Positions 8,577 to 17,406 of a DNA stretch of 64,000 bases are shown piece after piece. The first letter of the stretch is position 1. Each line of letters starts with the position of its first letter. The notes beneath the pieces are model-generated. The model saw nothing but the letters and a program-made list of their open reading frames with translations. It had not been told where the DNA came from and did no database searches. The DNA lies in the NCBI GenBank assembly GCA_964429135.1, contig CAYSAU010000001.1:186001-250000 (forward strand). The letters are read 5' to 3'. The stretch comes from CAZSDU01 sp964429135. Its GTDB lineage: Bacteria; Bacteroidota; Bacteroidia; Bacteroidales; FEN-979. Made by a program: the position numbers and the translations under genes.

Positions 8577-9703
8577 CTTCTTTGCATGAACTGTTTCGCC
8601 ATTTTATCTTTCCAGGCCGAATACGTTCCCTGAATGATCTGTTTTCTTGCCTCTTGCATCATCCGGATATAAAATCCCAGGTTATGAAGGGTGGCAATCA
8701 TGGCAGCAAGGATTTCCTTGGAGACAAAAAGATGTCGTAAAAACGCTTTATTATACTGTACATCAGCAAATACACTTCCCTCCTCATCCAATGGAGAGAA
8801 ATCATCTTTCCATTTCTCATTTTTAATGTTGATGATGCCCCGGGAAGTAAACAGCATGCCGTTCCGGCCATTTCTTGTAGGGATGACACAATCGAACAGG
8901 TCAATTCCCAGGGCTATACTTTCCAGTATGTTGGCCGGAGTTCCTACGCCCATGAGGTAGCGGGGTTTATCATCAGGTAAAAGGGCACATACTTCACCGG
9001 TCATTTCATACATCATTTTAACCGGCTCTCCCACTGAAAGTCCACCAATGGCATTGCCTTGGGCATTCATCTCCGAAATGAATGCAGCGGATTCTTTTCG
9101 GAGATCGGGATAAATGCTTCCCTGAACGATCGGGAAAAGCGCCTGGGTATAACCATGCGGACAGCCTGTACGGACAAATTGTTCCATGCAGCGGACAAGC
9201 CATTTATGGGTACGTTTCATGGATTTTTTTGCATAGGAAAAGTCGCAGGGGTAAGGGGTGCATTCATCAAAAGCCATGATGATATCAGCCCCCAAGGATC
9301 TTTGGATATCAATCGCCCTTTCAGGAGTGAACTGGTGTTTGGAACCGTCAATATGCGATTGGAAAACGACACCATCATCGGTAAACTTACGTATATCTGC
9401 CAAAGAATAGATCTGGTAACCTCCGCTATCGGTAAGGATGGGCTTATCCCAACCGTTGAACCGATGCAAACCTCCGGCTTCAGCAATGATATCAGCGCCA
9501 GGACGGAGAAAAAGGTGATAAGTGTTACTGAGCATGATCTGTGCCCCGACTGATTCACGGAGGTCTTTGATATGTAGAGCTTTTACTGCACCGGCAGTGC
9601 CAACGGGCATAAAGGCAGGTGTTTCCACTTCTCCATGGTCAGTGGAAAGATTTCCGGCGCGAGCCGAAGATCCGGGGTCACGGTGAGCGATGGTGAATTC
9701 CAT
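8573..9703 (-). CDS. tgt: tRNA-guanine transglycosylase (queuine tRNA-ribosyltransferase), zinc ligands apparently missing
   Basis: Tgt exchanges guanine-34 for preQ1 in tRNAs with GUN anticodons, the entry step of queuosine modification. The catalytic region TDSGGYQ (Asp92), FDECTPYP, GGLSVGEP and the second nucleophile in DCVIPTRNGRNG are all present. The usual C-terminal zinc motif CxCxxC is absent: the segment reads PLDEEGSVFADVQYNKAFLRHL, although the LHNLGFY histidine remains. I chose the ATG at 9703 (376 residues) over a GTG at 9715 because a -7 box (TACCTTTG) ends at 9715, which would place the transcript start downstream of that GTG. It is first in an operon with the LptF/G-type permease. 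Confidence 0.95.
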   Translation of the reverse strand: MEFTIAHRDPGSSARAGNLSTDHGEVETPAFMPVGTAGAVKALHIKDLRESVGAQIMLSNTYHLFLRPGADIIAEAGGLHRFNGWDKPILTDSGGYQIYSLADIRKFTDDGVVFQSHIDGSKHQFTPERAIDIQRSLGADIIMAFDECTPYPCDFSYAKKSMKRTHKWLVRCMEQFVRTGCPHGYTQALFPIVQGSIYPDLRKESAAFISEMNAQGNAIGGLSVGEPVKMMYEMTGEVCALLPDDKPRYLMGVGTPANILESIALGIDLFDCVIPTRNGRNGMLFTSRGIINIKNEKWKDDFSPLDEEGSVFADVQYNKAFLRHLFVSKEILAAMIATLHNLGFYIRMMQEARKQIIQGTYSAWKDKMAKQFMQRR

Positions 9704-9714
9704 CAATTTTTTCA

Positions 9715-9722
9715 CAAAGGTA
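9715..9722 (-). promoter_or_regulatory. -7 box of the tgt promoter
   Basis: On the minus strand TACCTTTG matches the Bacteroidota -7 consensus TAnnTTTG, 11 bases upstream of the tgt ATG. Transcription would start near 9708, giving a very short leader. No clear -33 element was seen. Confidence 0.45.
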
Positions 9723-9744
9723 AATTTTATTCCCCTAATATGAA

Positions 9745-9752
9745 TAACTTTG
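9745..9752 (+). promoter_or_regulatory. -7 box for the glycosyltransferase/sigma/hutU operon
   Basis: TAACTTTG on the + strand matches TAnnTTTG and lies 27 bases before the glycosyltransferase ATG, in a divergent arrangement with the tgt promoter. No convincing -33 element was seen. Confidence 0.4.
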
Positions 9753-9779
9753 CCTTTTCACCCTGTTAAACGATGTTAA

Positions 9780-10913
9780 ATGCCTGAATCATTGATCGAT
9801 CTTCGATTTCTCCCTTTGTCATCCTTCTTCCTTTTAACCTTTGTATTTCTTCTTCAGATGGTTTATTATTGGGTTATTTTCTGGCGGCTTGGCCGGTATC
9901 AGAAACAACATCCCAATACTCAGCAACAAGGTGTTTCAATTGTCATTTGTGCCCGGAATGAATATAAACACCTAAAGGAAAACCTTCCCCTTATCCTGGA
10001 TCAGGATTACCCTGAATTTGAGGTAGTGGTTGTTAGCCATGCATCAGATGATGATACTGAATACCTGCTGACAGTGATGGGGGAAAAGTATCCAAGATTG
10101 AAGGTCATTACAATCAAACAAGAACTGAACTTTTTCAGCGGAAAAAAGTTTCCGCTTTCCATCGGAATAAAATCTGCCCAATATCAAAGGGTATTGCTTA
10201 CCGATGCCGACTGCAAGCCTGCCTCCAGGGAATGGATCAGTCAGATGCAATCTGGTTTTAACGGGAACAAAGAAATAGTCCTGGGTTATGGACCTTATCA
10301 CAGGGAAAAGGGCGTTTTGAACCGTCTGATCCGTTTTGATACCGTTCACATTGCCATACAATACCTTTCTTATGCTTTAGCCGGTATTCCATACATGGGT
10401 GTCGGGAGAAATCTGGCCTATGCCAAAACGGTTTTTTACCAAAACAAAGGATTTATTTCTCATTATAAAATCCGCTCCGGAGATGATGATTTGTTTATCA
10501 ACAGGGTAGCGACCCGAAAAAATACTGCCATTATTATCTCCCCCGAAAGTTTTACTTTTTCTGATGCCAAGCAGACCTTTGGTCAATGGATTACCCAGAA
10601 AAAAAGACATCTTTCGACTTCCCAACATTACAGGTTTTCACATCAGTTTGTCCTGGGACTTTATTCATCCAGCCTTTTCTTTTTTTATGCCTTGATGATC
10701 ATGTTACTTGGTTTGAACTGGAATGCTTATCCTGTTCTTGGTTTATTTGGTCTTCGCTTGATCACCCAGTACATTGTATGGTCAAGATGTTTAAAGAAAC
10801 TGAATGAAAAAGATTTACTACCTTTCCTCCCCATTTATGAGATCATGCTTCTGTTTTTTAATACCGTGATCATGATTTCCAATATTTTCAGCAAATCCCG
10901 CCAATGGAAGTGA
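9780..10913 (+). CDS. Family 2 glycosyltransferase, membrane-associated
   Basis: This 377-residue GT-A fold enzyme has an N-terminal membrane segment (residues 12-32, FFLLTFVFLLQMVYYWVIF), then a GT2 domain with VSIVICARNEYKHLKENLP, the second DASDD-like motif SHASDDDTEY, and the nucleotide-metal DxD motif in LLTDADCKP. A QxxRW-like region appears as QWITQKKRHL near residue 270, followed by two or three C-terminal TM segments. It probably adds sugars to a lipid-linked or surface glycan; donor and acceptor are unknown. Its stop overlaps the start of the sigma factor gene by 10 bases. Confidence 0.88.
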   Translation: MPESLIDLRFLPLSSFFLLTFVFLLQMVYYWVIFWRLGRYQKQHPNTQQQGVSIVICARNEYKHLKENLPLILDQDYPEFEVVVVSHASDDDTEYLLTVMGEKYPRLKVITIKQELNFFSGKKFPLSIGIKSAQYQRVLLTDADCKPASREWISQMQSGFNGNKEIVLGYGPYHREKGVLNRLIRFDTVHIAIQYLSYALAGIPYMGVGRNLAYAKTVFYQNKGFISHYKIRSGDDDLFINRVATRKNTAIIISPESFTFSDAKQTFGQWITQKKRHLSTSQHYRFSHQFVLGLYSSSLFFFYALMIMLLGLNWNAYPVLGLFGLRLITQYIVWSRCLKKLNEKDLLPFLPIYEIMLLFFNTVIMISNIFSKSRQWK

Positions 10914-11515
10914 TCCTTCATCTTACCGAGAAAGCCCAGCGCGATTACAAACTGGTGCAACAGGCCTTGGCTGATGGCAACCAACAGGCTTATGCTGAAT
11001 TATTAAAAAATTACCGGGATTCTCTCTATTTCATGATGCTGAAAATGACAGGCAACCCAACTGATGCGGAGGACCTTACCATTGAAGCGTTTGGAAAGGC
11101 ATTTAAAAATTTGTCTCATTATTCAACTGATTTTGCATTCAGTACTTGGTTGTTCAGGATTGCAGCTAACAATTGTATTGACTTTTTACGAAAAACCCGA
11201 CGTATTCAATTTGCTGATGAAGGGTTCAGCAGCGAAGAAGAGGGAAAGACCGATTACCCGTCCAATATTCCTTCTGCTACCCTTGATCCGGAGGAGAAGG
11301 TCATTGAAAAACAAAAAATCGCCCTCATGCATGAAGTGGTTGAAAAACTTAAGCCCCACTATCGTAATCTGATTGAATTAAGGTATTTCAAGGAATGGTC
11401 GTACGAGGAAATTGCCACTGAGCTTAACTTGCCCATTGGAACCGTGAAAGCCCAGCTATTCCGTGCCAGAGAATTCCTGTTCCAGGTACTGAAGAATGCA
11501 CAGGAAAAAATATGA
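10904..11515 (+). CDS. RNA polymerase sigma-70 family factor (ECF type)
   Basis: This 203-residue protein has sigma region 2 (DAEDLTIEAFGKAFKNL, then FSTWLFRIAANNCIDFLRK) and region 4 with a helix-turn-helix (YRNLIELRYFKEWSYEEIA, then LNLPIGTVKAQLFRAREFL). It lacks regions 1 and 3, as expected of ECF factors. A 45-residue acidic linker (ADEGFSSEEEGKTDYPSN) joins the domains. No anti-sigma gene adjoins it; it lies between the glycosyltransferase (10-base overlap) and hutU (16-base gap). It resembles the widely conserved housekeeping-like Bacteroidota sigma factors, but its regulon is unknown. Confidence 0.92.
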   Translation: MEVILHLTEKAQRDYKLVQQALADGNQQAYAELLKNYRDSLYFMMLKMTGNPTDAEDLTIEAFGKAFKNLSHYSTDFAFSTWLFRIAANNCIDFLRKTRRIQFADEGFSSEEEGKTDYPSNIPSATLDPEEKVIEKQKIALMHEVVEKLKPHYRNLIELRYFKEWSYEEIATELNLPIGTVKAQLFRAREFLFQVLKNAQEKI

Positions 11516-11531
11516 TTTTCTAAAACCTATC

Positions 11532-13526
11532 ATGATGACATTCAAAGAAACGATTCTTCAGGGAATTCCTGATCAACTACCGGAAATCCGGGAATATGAT
11601 ATAAATATTAATCATGCTCCCGTTCGTAAGGATATTTTGAGCAATGAGGAGAAAAAGTTGGCAGTGAGAAATGCCTTAAGGTATTTTGATCGCAAGCATC
11701 ATGCCCGTTTGGCTCCGGAATTTGCAGCAGAATTGAAGAAGTATGGAAGGATTTATATGTACCGTTTCAGGCCTGAATATCCCATGTTTGCCCGACCGAT
11801 TCAGGAATATCCATTTCGTTCGGTTCAGGCAGCAGCTGTCATGCTGATGATACAAAACAACCTGGATCCCGCAGTCGCGCAACATCCGCATGAACTGATC
11901 ACCTATGGTGGGAATGGAGCCGTATTCCAAAACTGGGCCCAATATCTGCTGACCATGAAATACCTGGCTGAAATGACTGATGAACAAACCCTGGCGATGT
12001 ATTCAGGTCATCCCATGGGGCTTTTCCCTTCTCATAAAGATGCTCCCAGGGTAGTAATCACCAATGGGATGATGATCCCGAATTATTCCCGTCAGGATGA
12101 CTGGGAAAAGTATAATGCCCTGGGGGTGACTCAATATGGACAGATGACAGCAGGCTCCTACATGTATATCGGGCCCCAGGGTATCGTTCATGGTACCACC
12201 ATCACGATTTTGAATGCAGCTCGGATGAAAAGTTCAGGTGACATGGCCGGGAAAGTTTTTGTGTCGTCAGGTTTGGGAGGCATGTCAGGCGCACAGGCAA
12301 AAGCTGCCGTGATAGCCGGAGCCATCGGGGTCATTGCAGAAATCAATCCAAGGGTGGTTGAAAAACGTTTTACCCAGGCTTGGGTGGATGAAGTGTATTC
12401 TAACCTGGATGAATTGATATCCAGGTTACTCCATGCAAAAAAGAACAAAGAAGCAGTATCTCTAGCCTTTCAGGGCAATATTGTGGATTTATGGGAAAAA
12501 CTGGCAGATAAAAATATCCGCGTGGAACTTGGATCGGATCAGACTTCTTTGCATAACCCCTGGTCCGGTGGGTATTACCCGGCAGGATTGACCCTGGAAC
12601 AATCCAATGAACTGATGGTCAAGGATACTGTTGCTTTTCAGGAAGAAGTGCGGAAATCCTTACGTAGGCAAATTTCAGCGATCCGGAAAATGACAGATCA
12701 GGGGATGTATTTCTGGGATTATGGAAATGCTTTTTTGCTGGAAGCAGGCAGAGCAGGTGCAGATGTGTTAAAATCTGATGGGAGTTTTATCTATCCTTCC
12801 TATGTTCAGGATATTATGGGGCCATTGTTTTTTGACTATGGCTTTGGACCTTTCCGTTGGGTTTGTACTTCCGGAGATCCCAGAGACCTTAAGGTTTCGG
12901 ATGAGATTGCTACCCGGGTCATGGAAGTCATCGCGGCGGATGCACCGGAAGTCATTGAGCAGCAGATGCGGGATAACATTCACTGGATCAGGGAGGCCGG
13001 AAAAAACAAACTGGTGGTTGGTTCACAGGCACGGATTCTTTATACCGATTGTGAAGGAAGGATAAAAATCGCTTCAGCTTTCAATGAAGCAATCAAAGCG
13101 GGAAAAATTTCAGCCCCAATTGTTCTTGGCCGCGACCATCACGATGTCTCCGGGACGGATTCACCCTATCGTGAAACTTCCAATATCTATGATGGTTCTT
13201 CCTTTACTGCTGATATGTCCATTCAGAATGTCATTGGAGATGCTTTTCGCGGAGCTAGCTGGGTTTCTATCCATAATGGAGGTGGAGTGGGATGGGGAGA
13301 AGTCATCAACGGAGGGTTTGGGATGTTGCTGGATGGAAGTGAGGAGGCCAGCCATCGCCTTGATTCCATGCTCTACTGGGATGTCAATAATGGCATTGCA
13401 CGACGGGCATGGGCCAGAAACAAGGAAGCAGTGTATGCTATAAGCCGAGCGATGGAGAAGGAGCCAAGGCTTAATGTGACCCTGCCAAATTTTGTTGATG
13501 AAAAACTAATCTCAGAAATTTTTTAA
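11532..13526 (+). CDS. hutU: Urocanate hydratase
   Basis: The enzyme converts urocanate to imidazolonepropionate in histidine degradation using tightly bound NAD+. Recognisable stretches are ELITYGGNGAVFQNWAQY, TLAMYSGHPMGLFPS, the NAD-binding GGMSGAQAKAAVIAG and SQARILYTDCEGR, which carries a conserved cysteine. The C-terminus has HNGGGVGWGEVINGGFGM. The frame extends to 11496, inside the sigma gene, but the double ATG at 11532/11535 gives a start after the sigma stop and a length near 664 residues, normal for this long form. No other hut gene is in the window. Confidence 0.95.
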   Translation: MMTFKETILQGIPDQLPEIREYDININHAPVRKDILSNEEKKLAVRNALRYFDRKHHARLAPEFAAELKKYGRIYMYRFRPEYPMFARPIQEYPFRSVQAAAVMLMIQNNLDPAVAQHPHELITYGGNGAVFQNWAQYLLTMKYLAEMTDEQTLAMYSGHPMGLFPSHKDAPRVVITNGMMIPNYSRQDDWEKYNALGVTQYGQMTAGSYMYIGPQGIVHGTTITILNAARMKSSGDMAGKVFVSSGLGGMSGAQAKAAVIAGAIGVIAEINPRVVEKRFTQAWVDEVYSNLDELISRLLHAKKNKEAVSLAFQGNIVDLWEKLADKNIRVELGSDQTSLHNPWSGGYYPAGLTLEQSNELMVKDTVAFQEEVRKSLRRQISAIRKMTDQGMYFWDYGNAFLLEAGRAGADVLKSDGSFIYPSYVQDIMGPLFFDYGFGPFRWVCTSGDPRDLKVSDEIATRVMEVIAADAPEVIEQQMRDNIHWIREAGKNKLVVGSQARILYTDCEGRIKIASAFNEAIKAGKISAPIVLGRDHHDVSGTDSPYRETSNIYDGSSFTADMSIQNVIGDAFRGASWVSIHNGGGVGWGEVINGGFGMLLDGSEEASHRLDSMLYWDVNNGIARRAWARNKEAVYAISRAMEKEPRLNVTLPNFVDEKLISEIF

Positions 13527-13527
13527 C

Positions 13528-14499
13528 TCACCAACTCTTTTCCTTCAATACCTGGGTCATGATGACACTGTCGCCCTGGTATTGCTTCATCTGTATGGTT
13601 CCATAATTGTTGCTGAGCCAGATTTCAAAATACCGGTCAGTCTCCCGGGGAGTAAGTGCCACATATTTTTTACTCATCTTAATGCACTTAAAAGTGCCAG
13701 CCGGAACATTGACCAGGGTGTTCAAAGAGAGTATCCTTGTGGTGATGGAATCATCTGGGGTAACATGGATATAGGTCGTTCCTGGGCGGGCGTCAATACT
13801 ATAGTTGATCATCCTGTCAGCATAGAGGGAGTCATGAGCAGGTAACTCTCCCCAATCCACAGGCGTGCTAAAGAGATAATTGAGTGAAACAGCAGAATTG
13901 TATTTTCCGGGCAAGGTGGTTTTTTCTCGCCAGACCCCGTTACCGAGATCGTGCTCAATCTCGCGGATCATCTCCACCGTTGACCCGGTGGTGTCCATAA
14001 TATCATAAGTTAACCGGTGTCCAACGGCTGCCAGGGTCATTAAAACGGTAGTGTCGGGTGAAGGGCTGATTCTGCCCATTGTCCCTTCAATGTCACGGGG
14101 ATGCTCTTCACAGAAAGTCCCTCCGAACGCCAGTCCCATATTGGTTGTCGTGATCAGATAAGCAGATCCGGTGACATCCCAGTCAGAGCAGTTGTTGTTT
14201 TTCCGGATAGAAAAGAAGAATATTCCGTTAAAAAATTGCTGACCGTCTAGGATGAGTATGCCATCCGGGGTGTTCATGTAACCTGTCAGACTGTTGTTTT
14301 TGTTGTAAGTTAACAGTGAAACCCTTATCTCACTAACGGGGCCACTACTGGAATAGGGGAATGAACCTTTCCATTGTCCGATAAAATCCTTGATGGGAAA
14401 AACAGGGTCGGGTTCAGGATCATAACCTTTGACACAGGAAAAAAGGAATAGAGCAAAAATAGCAATCAGGATGGGAAAACAAATACAGCGTTTGATCAT
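13528..14499 (-). CDS. Lipoprotein of unknown function
   Basis: From the ATG at 14499 the product is 323 residues, with the lipoprotein signal MIKRCICFPILIAIFALFLFSC and a lipidated Cys at residue 22. An upstream in-frame extension to 14589 lacks signal character and is not used. The body is beta-rich: an N-terminal part (IGQWKGSFPYSSSGPVSEIRVS) looks like a lipocalin-type or ligand-binding barrel domain, followed by a second domain with LNTLVNVPAGTFKCIKMSKKY. I recognise no named family. It is convergent with hutU and separated from its stop by one base. Confidence 0.65.
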   Translation of the reverse strand: MIKRCICFPILIAIFALFLFSCVKGYDPEPDPVFPIKDFIGQWKGSFPYSSSGPVSEIRVSLLTYNKNNSLTGYMNTPDGILILDGQQFFNGIFFFSIRKNNNCSDWDVTGSAYLITTTNMGLAFGGTFCEEHPRDIEGTMGRISPSPDTTVLMTLAAVGHRLTYDIMDTTGSTVEMIREIEHDLGNGVWREKTTLPGKYNSAVSLNYLFSTPVDWGELPAHDSLYADRMINYSIDARPGTTYIHVTPDDSITTRILSLNTLVNVPAGTFKCIKMSKKYVALTPRETDRYFEIWLSNNYGTIQMKQYQGDSVIMTQVLKEKSW

Positions 14500-14709
14500 T
14501 TTTGTTTTTTTAACAGTTACGAAATTAATAAAAAAAACACAAGGTCGTAAGCATTCCACATTTTTGCTTTTTCTTTGACATGCATGCAACCATTTTTATC
14601 CTTATGTTATCATAACTATATCCTATCCCTGTCTGGCCCGGGTTAAAAGTTATTAACAGGTGTATTACCTTTTCATTTTTTCCGGATTAAGCAATAAGAA
14701 TTGAAACGT

Positions 14710-15297
14710 ATGCTGCTTTATTATTCAGACGATAGAATTATCAATGGTCTTACAAAGAAAGATGATTCTGTTATTCAATTCTTATATAGGGAATTTTTCC
14801 CCATAGTCAGGTCCATTGTCGAAAGAAATTCAGGTAACCATCAGGATGCTGAGGATGTATTTCAGGATGGATTAATCATATTATATAAACGTATCAATTC
14901 CCAATCATTTACCTTGCATTGCAGTTTAAAAACTTATTTTTATGCCATTTGCAAGCACATCTGGCTTCAAAGATTGGAAAGAAAGTGCCGTTTATGTTAC
15001 CAGGCGGATATTGAAGTGCACGAAGATCAGGGAGATTATTCCGTGGATGCCTATCATCTGAAAGAGCAACAACTTGAAAAGCTGAGATTATACCAACATC
15101 ATTTTCTAAACCTGCCAAAGGGTTGTCAGAAGCTGCTGACATTGTTTTTCAGAAAAATTTCTTTGAAAGAAATTGCCACCCTCATGGGGTATAAGGATGA
15201 AAATTATGCCAAAACGCGTAAGTATTTATGTAAAAATATGTTGAGAAAAAGAATTCTTAACGATCCGGATTGTCAACAGTTTCTTGAATATGATTGA
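14710..15297 (+). CDS. ECF RNA polymerase sigma factor (CHAT operon)
   Basis: This 195-residue protein has region 2 (LYREFFPIVRSIVERNSGNHQDAEDVFQDGLIILYKRI, then LKTYFYAICKHIWLQRLER) and a region 4 helix-turn-helix (CQKLLTLFFRKISLKEIATLMGY). The ATG at 14710 is preferred; a TTG at 14701 is in frame. Its stop overlaps the start of the next gene by eight bases, indicating coupled translation with a single-pass membrane protein that fits an anti-sigma factor. The layout of sigma, membrane protein and CHAT peptidase suggests a signalling unit. Confidence 0.88.
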   Translation: MLLYYSDDRIINGLTKKDDSVIQFLYREFFPIVRSIVERNSGNHQDAEDVFQDGLIILYKRINSQSFTLHCSLKTYFYAICKHIWLQRLERKCRLCYQADIEVHEDQGDYSVDAYHLKEQQLEKLRLYQHHFLNLPKGCQKLLTLFFRKISLKEIATLMGYKDENYAKTRKYLCKNMLRKRILNDPDCQQFLEYD

Positions 15298-16075
15298 ACA
15301 GGAAAAAATAGCTGAATGGATAGACCGGTATAATAACCATGATCTTTCCGATACTGAAAACCATCAGTTTTCTTTATTGCTGTCTAAGCATCCAGTATTA
15401 AAAGCAGAGGTGAAAGTTGATCAAGAATTGAATGTGGTCATCGGGGATGAAGATACGATGATATTGATACAAAAGCTGGAAAAGATAAGAAAATCAATGC
15501 AAAAAACCAACTCCCGGCATACGCATTTTCTGCTTGCGGCTTCTTTTCTGATTCTTTTGGCCAGTGGAATTCTTATCTTTTTATTTTTTTGTAAGCCGAA
15601 AGATTTTTTAATCCCGACAACAGTGCAGGAAGGACAGGAGAGCAATGCCACAAAAGGCTTGAGGGAAACAATACCCTGTCTGGATCCTGGAGCAACATTC
15701 ACCATAAACCCGGTTGAAAAGCAAAGAAAAACGGAAAGAATGAAGAACATGATTGCCAGATATGAAAAACTTCCCGAACTTGAGTTATTCATCGGGGTTA
15801 CTACCAGGGCAGGCATGATTCACCTTTCCTCACCAATAGCCCGCTTGCAAATTTCCTCAGGATCCATCGTGCTTTTTGAATGGAAATATCTTTACCCTAT
15901 TTATGATCTATCATTGCAGGTACTGGATAATCATGGAAAGGAGTTAACATCGATTTCCCCATTAATGGGCGATCAATACAGCCTGGAGACGTCATCATTC
16001 GGGAAAGGAAGAATTTACTGGAAAATGATCATGAAAGATGAAATTGTGGCCATGGGTAGCATTATTCTCATGTAA
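15290..16075 (+). CDS. Single-pass membrane protein, candidate anti-sigma factor
   Basis: From the ATG at 15290 (a TTG at 15284 is the outer limit) the protein is 261 residues. It has a cytoplasmic helical region of about 80 residues (IAEWIDRYNNHDLSDTENHQFS) similar in style to zinc-less anti-sigma domains. One TM helix follows (HFLLAASFLILLASGILIFLF), then a 150-residue exported domain that is beta-rich (LQISSGSIVLFEWKYLYP, LQVLDNHGKELTSISP). No zinc-binding HxxxCxxC is present. Position and topology argue for control of the upstream ECF factor, but sequence similarity to a defined anti-sigma family is not evident to me. Confidence 0.6.
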   Translation: MIEQEKIAEWIDRYNNHDLSDTENHQFSLLLSKHPVLKAEVKVDQELNVVIGDEDTMILIQKLEKIRKSMQKTNSRHTHFLLAASFLILLASGILIFLFFCKPKDFLIPTTVQEGQESNATKGLRETIPCLDPGATFTINPVEKQRKTERMKNMIARYEKLPELELFIGVTTRAGMIHLSSPIARLQISSGSIVLFEWKYLYPIYDLSLQVLDNHGKELTSISPLMGDQYSLETSSFGKGRIYWKMIMKDEIVAMGSIILM

Positions 16076-16095
16076 TCCTTAATAAATAGAATGAT

Positions 16096-17406
16096 ATGAG
16101 CTTCAAGAGATCAGGATATTTTTTGGCCCAGTCTATTTTCGTGTTTTTGTTGATCGACTATGCTGATGCACGGAATCTTATGTTTCAGGATTCTTTATAC
16201 ATCTGGAATCCCGGCGATACCCGAACCCTGATGAATCATCTATTCGGATTATCGGACTCTCATTTGCATCATTGGTTATTTTCGGATTTCCTTTGCAATA
16301 GCGGTCATGCAGAAATTTCGAAGATCCAGCAAATACTTAAACCTGATGAAATCATGATGGAGTATTATCTGACGGATTCTTCTTTGTCGATATTCATCAT
16401 TTCGAATTCCGGTTTTACCATCCATGAGCATAGGCTCAATAAAAATTTCCGTGAGGTCAAAGAGAAGTATCAACGAAAGATCAGATTGGCAGATATTACA
16501 GAACTGGCCTCTTTAAGCCACCTGTTATATCTTGAACTTTTTGCTCCCGTGAGGAAATTGCTGTTGGAAAAAAAACGCATCATCCTTATTCCCGGAAAAG
16601 ATCTCCTTGACTTTCCCTTTGAAGCGCTTGTTGTTGGAAGGATCACTGAAGGTAAGGCAACTCATTTTAATAATTACCATTACCTGATCCAGGATTTTGA
16701 AATTACCTATCATTATTCGGCATGCTCATGGCTGGATACTTTCATTATTCCATCAAAAGAAGATGAAGCATGTTCACCCATGATTGATTTCACAGGTTAT
16801 TTACCCGTTTATAACCAAAATTCCGAGATTCCGCCTTTACCATATGCCCGGCTGGAACTGAGCTCCATTTCGGAATTATTTAAACAAAAAGGGTTGAAGG
16901 CCAATGTCATATCTGGTGAACACTCCCTTTTTCTTCGATTTACTGAAGAAGTTTTGAGATCGCGTATCATACACCTTGCCGCGCATTCTTTTCCCAGTCC
17001 TATCCATTTTGGGTTAAAAGAGATTTTATTTCCTGTTAAAATGGATACTGATCCCCAGCATGATGATCATACCGTATTGGCCTGCAAAGATATCGGGTCA
17101 CAGACACTTCAGGCAGAGTTGATCGTACTGAATACATGTTCTTCCGCTGCCACAACATCCCGACAGAATTCAAAATGGATATCCTTGCCCCTTGGATTTA
17201 TCAAAGCTGGAGCAAAAAACATCCTTTCCACGTTATGGGATGTGACTGATCCTATGGCCTACCGGATAGTTCTGTGTTTCTACCAAAAATGGTTATCCGG
17301 TAAAACATTCAGTCAGGCCTTACGGGAAGTGAAACTTGAGCTGATCCGATACAGGGAAACGGCTCTCCCGACCATCTGGGCGTCTTATATTCTGATCGGG
17401 CGTTAA
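16096..17406 (+). CDS. CHAT domain protein (caspase-like cysteine peptidase family)
   Basis: This 436-residue protein has a hydrophobic N-terminus (residues 7-22, possible signal peptide) and a C-terminal CHAT domain. The predicted dyad is intact: His297 in IHLAAHSF and Cys348 in VLNTCSSA. LPLGFIKAGAKNILSTLWDVTDPMA and the ending PTIWASYILIG are classic CHAT features. Most CHAT proteins carry TPR repeats upstream; here the N-terminal 230 residues have none that I can recognise, though EIMMEYYLTDSSLSIFIIS matches the pre-CHAT strand region. It is the last gene of the sigma/membrane-protein/CHAT operon and overlaps the convergent ridA stop by four bases. The substrate is unknown; cleavage of the neighbouring membrane protein is one possibility. 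Confidence 0.85.
   Translation: MSFKRSGYFLAQSIFVFLLIDYADARNLMFQDSLYIWNPGDTRTLMNHLFGLSDSHLHHWLFSDFLCNSGHAEISKIQQILKPDEIMMEYYLTDSSLSIFIISNSGFTIHEHRLNKNFREVKEKYQRKIRLADITELASLSHLLYLELFAPVRKLLLEKKRIILIPGKDLLDFPFEALVVGRITEGKATHFNNYHYLIQDFEITYHYSACSWLDTFIIPSKEDEACSPMIDFTGYLPVYNQNSEIPPLPYARLELSSISELFKQKGLKANVISGEHSLFLRFTEEVLRSRIIHLAAHSFPSPIHFGLKEILFPVKMDTDPQHDDHTVLACKDIGSQTLQAELIVLNTCSSAATTSRQNSKWISLPLGFIKAGAKNILSTLWDVTDPMAYRIVLCFYQKWLSGKTFSQALREVKLELIRYRETALPTIWASYILIGR

Noticed and set aside
9059..9553. 164-residue open frame antisense to tgt
   Set aside because: It lies wholly inside the well-supported tgt gene and shows no domain.
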